Below are positions 7,024-9,937 of a DNA stretch of 9,937 nt, piece by piece. The position numbers and the translations under genes are program-made. Numbering within the stretch: position 1 is the first letter of the stretch; every line of letters starts with the position of its first letter. A model generated the notes under the pieces. The model was given only the letters and a program-made list of their open reading frames with translations, did not search any database and was not told the origin of the DNA. The stretch spans positions 1-9,937 of the forward strand of contig URJI01000097.1 of the NCBI GenBank assembly GCA_900548215.1, written 5' to 3'. The stretch comes from an uncultured Coprococcus sp. (GTDB lineage: Bacteria > Bacillota > Clostridia > Lachnospirales > Lachnospiraceae).

Positions 7024-7053
7024 TTGCATTTGCGCCCTATTTATTTATATAAT
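7024..7053 (+). promoter_or_regulatory. Likely promoter of the NADAR gene
   Basis: TTGCAT (7024-7029) and a perfect TATAAT (7048-7053) are 18 bp apart, giving a start near 7060 and a leader of about 60 nt. No terminator separates the preceding gene, so read-through from it is also possible. Confidence 0.5.
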
Positions 7054-7070
7054 CGCAGTAGATGCGCAAA
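7029..7070. repeat. Inverted repeat TTTGCGC / GCGCAAA around the -10 box
   Basis: TTTGCGC (7029-7035) and GCGCAAA (7064-7070) are exact inverted copies 28 bp apart, flanking the TATAAT at 7048-7053. The placement would suit a repressor that holds both sides of a promoter. It is too widely spaced and lacks a T run to be a terminator. Confidence 0.4.
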
Positions 7071-7122
7071 GTAATACGGTTATACAGAACAGGAACAACT
7101 ATTTTATAAATGGGGGAAGATT

Positions 7123-7596
7123 ATGAATATTATATGTTTTCACGCACCGGATGAAGAGTGGGGCTATATGAGCAATTGGTACCATTCTGATTTTATTGTG
7201 GACGGTGTGGAGTTTTCATCAATGGAACAGTATATGATGTACAAAAAGGCTGTATGTTTCGGAGATAATGTGATCGCTTCAAAGATCCTGACCACCAAGG
7301 ATGTGGCAGTGATCAAGGACTATGGCCGGAAGGTGTCCGGATACAATGACCATGTGTGGAACGGTATGAGACAGATTATTGTATACGAAGGGCTGATGGC
7401 AAAATTCACCCAGAATGTTGCGCTGAGAAAGGCCTTAAAAGGAACTGGAAATGCGGTCCTTGCGGAAGCTGCGGCAAGTGACAGGATCTGGGGAATCGGT
7501 TTGTCGATAAAGGATCCGAAGAGATTTGATATGAAGTGCTGGAATGGGCGTAATCTGTTGGGGTATGCGTTGATGCTTGTTAGGTCGAAGATTTGA
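7123..7596 (+). CDS. NADAR/YbiA-family N-glycosidase
   Basis: The 157-residue protein matches the usual length and landmarks of the NADAR (YbiA, DUF1768) family: LSNWY-like SNWY near the N-terminus (17-20), SMEQYMMYKKA with the conserved E35, the W79-N80 region, and the C-terminal block TGN..L.EAA..D..WGIG (108-126) followed by W140NGRNLLG. Known members cleave N-glycosidic bonds: YbiA acts on reactive riboflavin intermediates, and other members remove ADP-ribose from guanine in nucleic acids. Which applies here cannot be told from sequence. The product is probably cytosolic, with no signal or membrane segment. GGGGGA (7112-7117) lies 5 bp before the ATG. The next gene carries a TerD-like domain, so a shared stress setting is possible. 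Nothing looks truncated. Confidence 0.92.
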   Translation: MNIICFHAPDEEWGYMSNWYHSDFIVDGVEFSSMEQYMMYKKAVCFGDNVIASKILTTKDVAVIKDYGRKVSGYNDHVWNGMRQIIVYEGLMAKFTQNVALRKALKGTGNAVLAEAAASDRIWGIGLSIKDPKRFDMKCWNGRNLLGYALMLVRSKI

Positions 7597-7734
7597 ACGC
7601 ATAAAATTTTATAGAACATGATATCCCTAAAGATGATGATTCTAAGAGATGATTTTTTATAAAATAAAATGTTAAACCAGGGGTTCATTGATGCCAAAGT
7701 ACAAATCTGCTATATTTCTCTCATAACATTTAAA

Positions 7735-7750
7735 ACATATTGCAATATGT
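7735..7750. repeat. Perfect 16-nt palindrome ACATATTGCAATATGT
   Basis: All 16 bases are self-complementary. It overlaps the -35-like TTGCAA (7740-7745) of the promoter proposed for the next gene, which suggests an operator. The core ATTGCAAT is also present at 3571-3578. The gap 7597-7840 otherwise holds only a short palindrome, ATAAAATTTTAT (7601-7612), and no clear terminator for the NADAR gene. Confidence 0.5.
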
Positions 7751-7768
7751 AAATAAGAGGCTATGGTG
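7740..7768 (+). promoter_or_regulatory. Possible promoter of the TerD-domain gene
   Basis: TTGCAA (7740-7745) is followed after 17 bp by TATGGT (7763-7768), a four-of-six match to the -10 consensus. It would start transcripts near 7775, inside the hairpin described next, so either the hairpin or this promoter assignment may be wrong; read-through from the NADAR gene is also possible. Confidence 0.3.
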
Positions 7769-7826
7769 GCAGTTCCTTCTAAAGCAAATGATTACGGTAA
7801 AACACTGTCACCGGTTTCCTCGTTTT
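7757..7826 (+). promoter_or_regulatory. Structured leader before the TerD-domain gene
   Basis: GGTGGCAGT (7765-7773) pairs with ACTGTCACC (7804-7812), nine pairs including one G-U. An outer GAGG (7757-7760) can pair with CCTC (7818-7821), and four T residues follow at 7823-7826, just before the binding site GGGAG (7830-7834). The fold could slow or stop transcription, or mask ribosome entry. The 30-nt inner loop is not a match to any riboswitch I recognise. Confidence 0.45.
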
Positions 7827-7840
7827 AATGGGAGAAAAGA

Positions 7841-9937
7841 ATGGATACAAATATGAATGCGATATTGCTGAGAAGAAAGAATAAGCTGCTTCTTGATCCT
7901 GGCACAGCTGCAAAGGCAAATGACAGATACTTAGCAACCATTATGAAGAATATAGAGAGTCTTGGTTATACATTTTCAAAAGAGGTGTATGACGTACTTG
8001 AGACTTATAGTGACGTGGAGCTTGGGGGCTTTTATCTGGAGCTTATATGTGAGCTGAGAGAGCTTGTAGGTGCAGATGTGGAGTACACTCCTATGTATCC
8101 GGATTTTCCACAGTCTGTTATGGATATGGACTCATCAGAACTTTATATAAATGCAATGTTCCATTATTTGTTAGATGGCGCCCTGTATCCGGAAGTGACA
8201 AAGAGCGGGAGACTGCCTCTCTGGGAAGATACCAGGGTAAAGGTGATAGGCCTTGGGAGCAGAGATGATATCACAGATATATTTGCAAGACTTTGCAGAT
8301 CAAAGACGTCGATATCTGAGACGGATAAGGCGGACATGGCATATCTGTTCGGGCATGAGCATATGGAGCTTCCAGATGACATACCGCACAAGGAGAATGC
8401 GGCTTATATCACTGCTCTCTATATTCAGAAGAATCCTATCGCAAGTGTCACATGTATCAGAAAATATATCAGGACTGCCACTGACGTGCTGCGGCTTGTC
8501 ACAGCCATGAGTGGCGGCGATGTGAGCCTTGCAGAAAATACAAGATACAAGAGTTTTACACGCAGACAGAGGAGAATGATCATGGAGCTCCTGTCCGGCT
8601 GTGAGGGTATCGAGGAAGATATGCTGAGGTACAAGGAGAGGTGGATCAGAATTGGAGAGCGGATCCATCCATCCGAATTTGACTGCAGTAAATATACATT
8701 GGAGTATGACAGGGCGATAAGAGCATTTGACAAGCTGAGAAATGATGAGAAGATAGAGACATTTGGAAGCAATGTTGAATTTGCTCTGGCATATGGCGAG
8801 TACAGGTCTGCGCTGGATATCCTTGTGAAGAGACCGGGAGAGCTTGCAAGAAGGCTGGATCAGCTCTTAAGGGTGACCACATCCAATAAGGCAGATCCGG
8901 ATGCTGACGGTTCAAATGTATCTGATCTTGCCGGCAGAGAGCAGGAAAGATCGTATAAAGAATCTGTGATAAGGACATTTGAGTCTGTTGCGGACAGAGT
9001 GTCTACTCCTGTACTGCTTCAGGTGAGGGAGCACTTCGCACACAGATCGGAAAAGCTGGATTCAAGGGTATTTTTCCCTAAGGGAAGTCTTGCAAAATGT
9101 CACTGCGAGGCAAATAAACTGCCTGATATAGAGGAGCAGTATTGCAGGTCGGTGGTGGAGATATGTGAGAAGGCTCTTGTAAAAGCGTACGGACAGAGAG
9201 CACCTATGGGCAAAGTGTATCTGTCTGAGGACTACAGGAATTATGTGGTTCCATTTAGCCAGAGAAGTGCAGGCAAGGCCACGAAGACAATTGTCAGAGG
9301 ATCAAGGCTTCAGGTCCAGAAACATACAAAAGCCATAAGGGCATTCATCTGGTGGACGAATATGGACGGCTGTGGTTTGAAAGATGATGGATGCGGCAGA
9401 GTGGACATAGATTTGTCGGCCGCTATATTTGACGAGAACTGGAACTATATGGAGCACGTCTCATATACCCGTCTGAGATCTGCAAAGTATAGGGCGTGCC
9501 ACTCGGGCGACATTATAAATGGCGGCCCTGTGGATGGGGATGGCGTCAGTGAATTTCTGGATGTGGATATAGATTCTGTTCGCAGATGCGGTGCGAGATA
9601 CGTAGTGTACCAGCTATACTGTTATACAGGACAGGATTATGCGGATATGCCTCACGCTATGTTTGGCTGGATGGCAAGGGCTGACGTGAAGTCTGGAGAG
9701 ATATACGAGCCGAAGACCGTAGAACAGAAGATGGATCTCACTGCAAAGAGCACGGTGTGCATCCCGGTTATATTTGACTGCCTGACCAGGGAGGTCGTAT
9801 GGTGCGATATGAATCTGTCCATAGGCGGATGTCACTGCCATGCAGGTGGCAATAATCTGGAGAGCAATCTCTCCGGCGTTGCTGCAGTCTGTTATGCCAT
9901 CACAAATATGAAGAAGCCAGATCTCTATGACCTGATT
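7841..9937 (+). CDS. Large protein with C-terminal TerD-like domain, 3' end beyond window
   Basis: The frame opens at the ATG at 7841, six bp after GGGAG (7830-7834), and stays open for 699 codons to the window edge with no stop. Residues 1 to about 400 look largely alpha-helical and charged, and I recognise no enzyme motif in them. From about 495 the sequence matches the TerD fold: AFIWWTN, then VDIDLSAAIFDENW (521-534), CHSGDIINGG (553-562), EFLDVDIDSV (571-580), a long strand pair with YTGQDYADM (595-603), and VVWCDMNLS (652-660). TerD domains bind calcium through acidic residues and belong to tellurite/stress-response systems of bacteria. The part after 660 (GGCHCHAGG, 662-670) and C420-H421-C422 offer possible metal ligands. 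The protein resembles the large MXAN_6230/SCO0854-type proteins; that assignment is from memory. No signal peptide, so probably cytosolic. Confidence 0.85.
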   Translation, partial: MDTNMNAILLRRKNKLLLDPGTAAKANDRYLATIMKNIESLGYTFSKEVYDVLETYSDVELGGFYLELICELRELVGADVEYTPMYPDFPQSVMDMDSSELYINAMFHYLLDGALYPEVTKSGRLPLWEDTRVKVIGLGSRDDITDIFARLCRSKTSISETDKADMAYLFGHEHMELPDDIPHKENAAYITALYIQKNPIASVTCIRKYIRTATDVLRLVTAMSGGDVSLAENTRYKSFTRRQRRMIMELLSGCEGIEEDMLRYKERWIRIGERIHPSEFDCSKYTLEYDRAIRAFDKLRNDEKIETFGSNVEFALAYGEYRSALDILVKRPGELARRLDQLLRVTTSNKADPDADGSNVSDLAGREQERSYKESVIRTFESVADRVSTPVLLQVREHFAHRSEKLDSRVFFPKGSLAKCHCEANKLPDIEEQYCRSVVEICEKALVKAYGQRAPMGKVYLSEDYRNYVVPFSQRSAGKATKTIVRGSRLQVQKHTKAIRAFIWWTNMDGCGLKDDGCGRVDIDLSAAIFDENWNYMEHVSYTRLRSAKYRACHSGDIINGGPVDGDGVSEFLDVDIDSVRRCGARYVVYQLYCYTGQDYADMPHAMFGWMARADVKSGEIYEPKTVEQKMDLTAKSTVCIPVIFDCLTREVVWCDMNLSIGGCHCHAGGNNLESNLSGVAAVCYAITNMKKPDLYDLI

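Noticed and set aside
7669..7752. A 27-codon frame in the gap between the NADAR and TerD-domain genes.
   Set aside because: It has no ribosome binding site and lies in AT-rich sequence where such frames arise by chance.
8164..8978. Several minus-strand and alternate-frame open frames of 75-122 codons inside the last gene.
   Set aside because: They lie across one continuous plus-strand frame that has a start, a ribosome site and a TerD-like domain; their low-complexity Cys/Ser/Leu-rich products are typical shadows.

Overview
The window looks like chromosomal DNA from an anaerobic Gram-positive Clostridia, most likely a gut Lachnospiraceae relative. The evidence is moderate GC content, AT-rich gaps, strong AGGAGG-type ribosome binding sites, U-tract terminators, a tRNA-Leu without encoded CCA, and a large secreted protein with an S-layer-homology-like N-terminus of the sort common in that family. 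I cannot name a species from sequence alone.

Layout. Positions 1-80 hold a tRNA-Leu(UAA) lacking its first six bases at the window edge, followed by its terminator. Positions 136-596 carry no convincing gene. They hold a tandem 9-bp repeat, a possible promoter and a long leader with two intrinsic terminators. The first of these has a visible mutually exclusive antiterminator, so the leader looks like an attenuator or riboswitch. Positions 597-3421 form a two-gene purine-type operon: a cytosolic TRZ/ATZ-class amidohydrolase (deaminase) and an NCS2 xanthine/uracil-type permease, closed by a strong terminator. Together they would import and deaminate a purine-like heterocycle.

The second half is less ordinary. 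A 217-bp gap holds palindromes, a promoter-like pair and a long hairpin. A small ribbon-helix-helix protein is encoded on the minus strand (3725-3919) and faces away from a 980-residue membrane-anchored extracellular protein (4071-7013). The divergent gap between them carries a perfect 7-bp-arm palindrome and repeated TATTGC motifs. Next come a NADAR/YbiA-family N-glycosidase (7123-7596), a further palindrome and a structured leader. Last is a large gene opening at 7841 and running off the right edge with 699 codons and no stop. Its C-terminal part carries a TerD-like domain, which suggests that it and the NADAR gene belong to a stress-response or nucleotide-repair setting.

The strongest leads are the switch-like leader of the purine operon, the NADAR plus TerD-domain neighbourhood with its own structured leader, and the recurring ATTGCA palindromes in the gaps of the right half.
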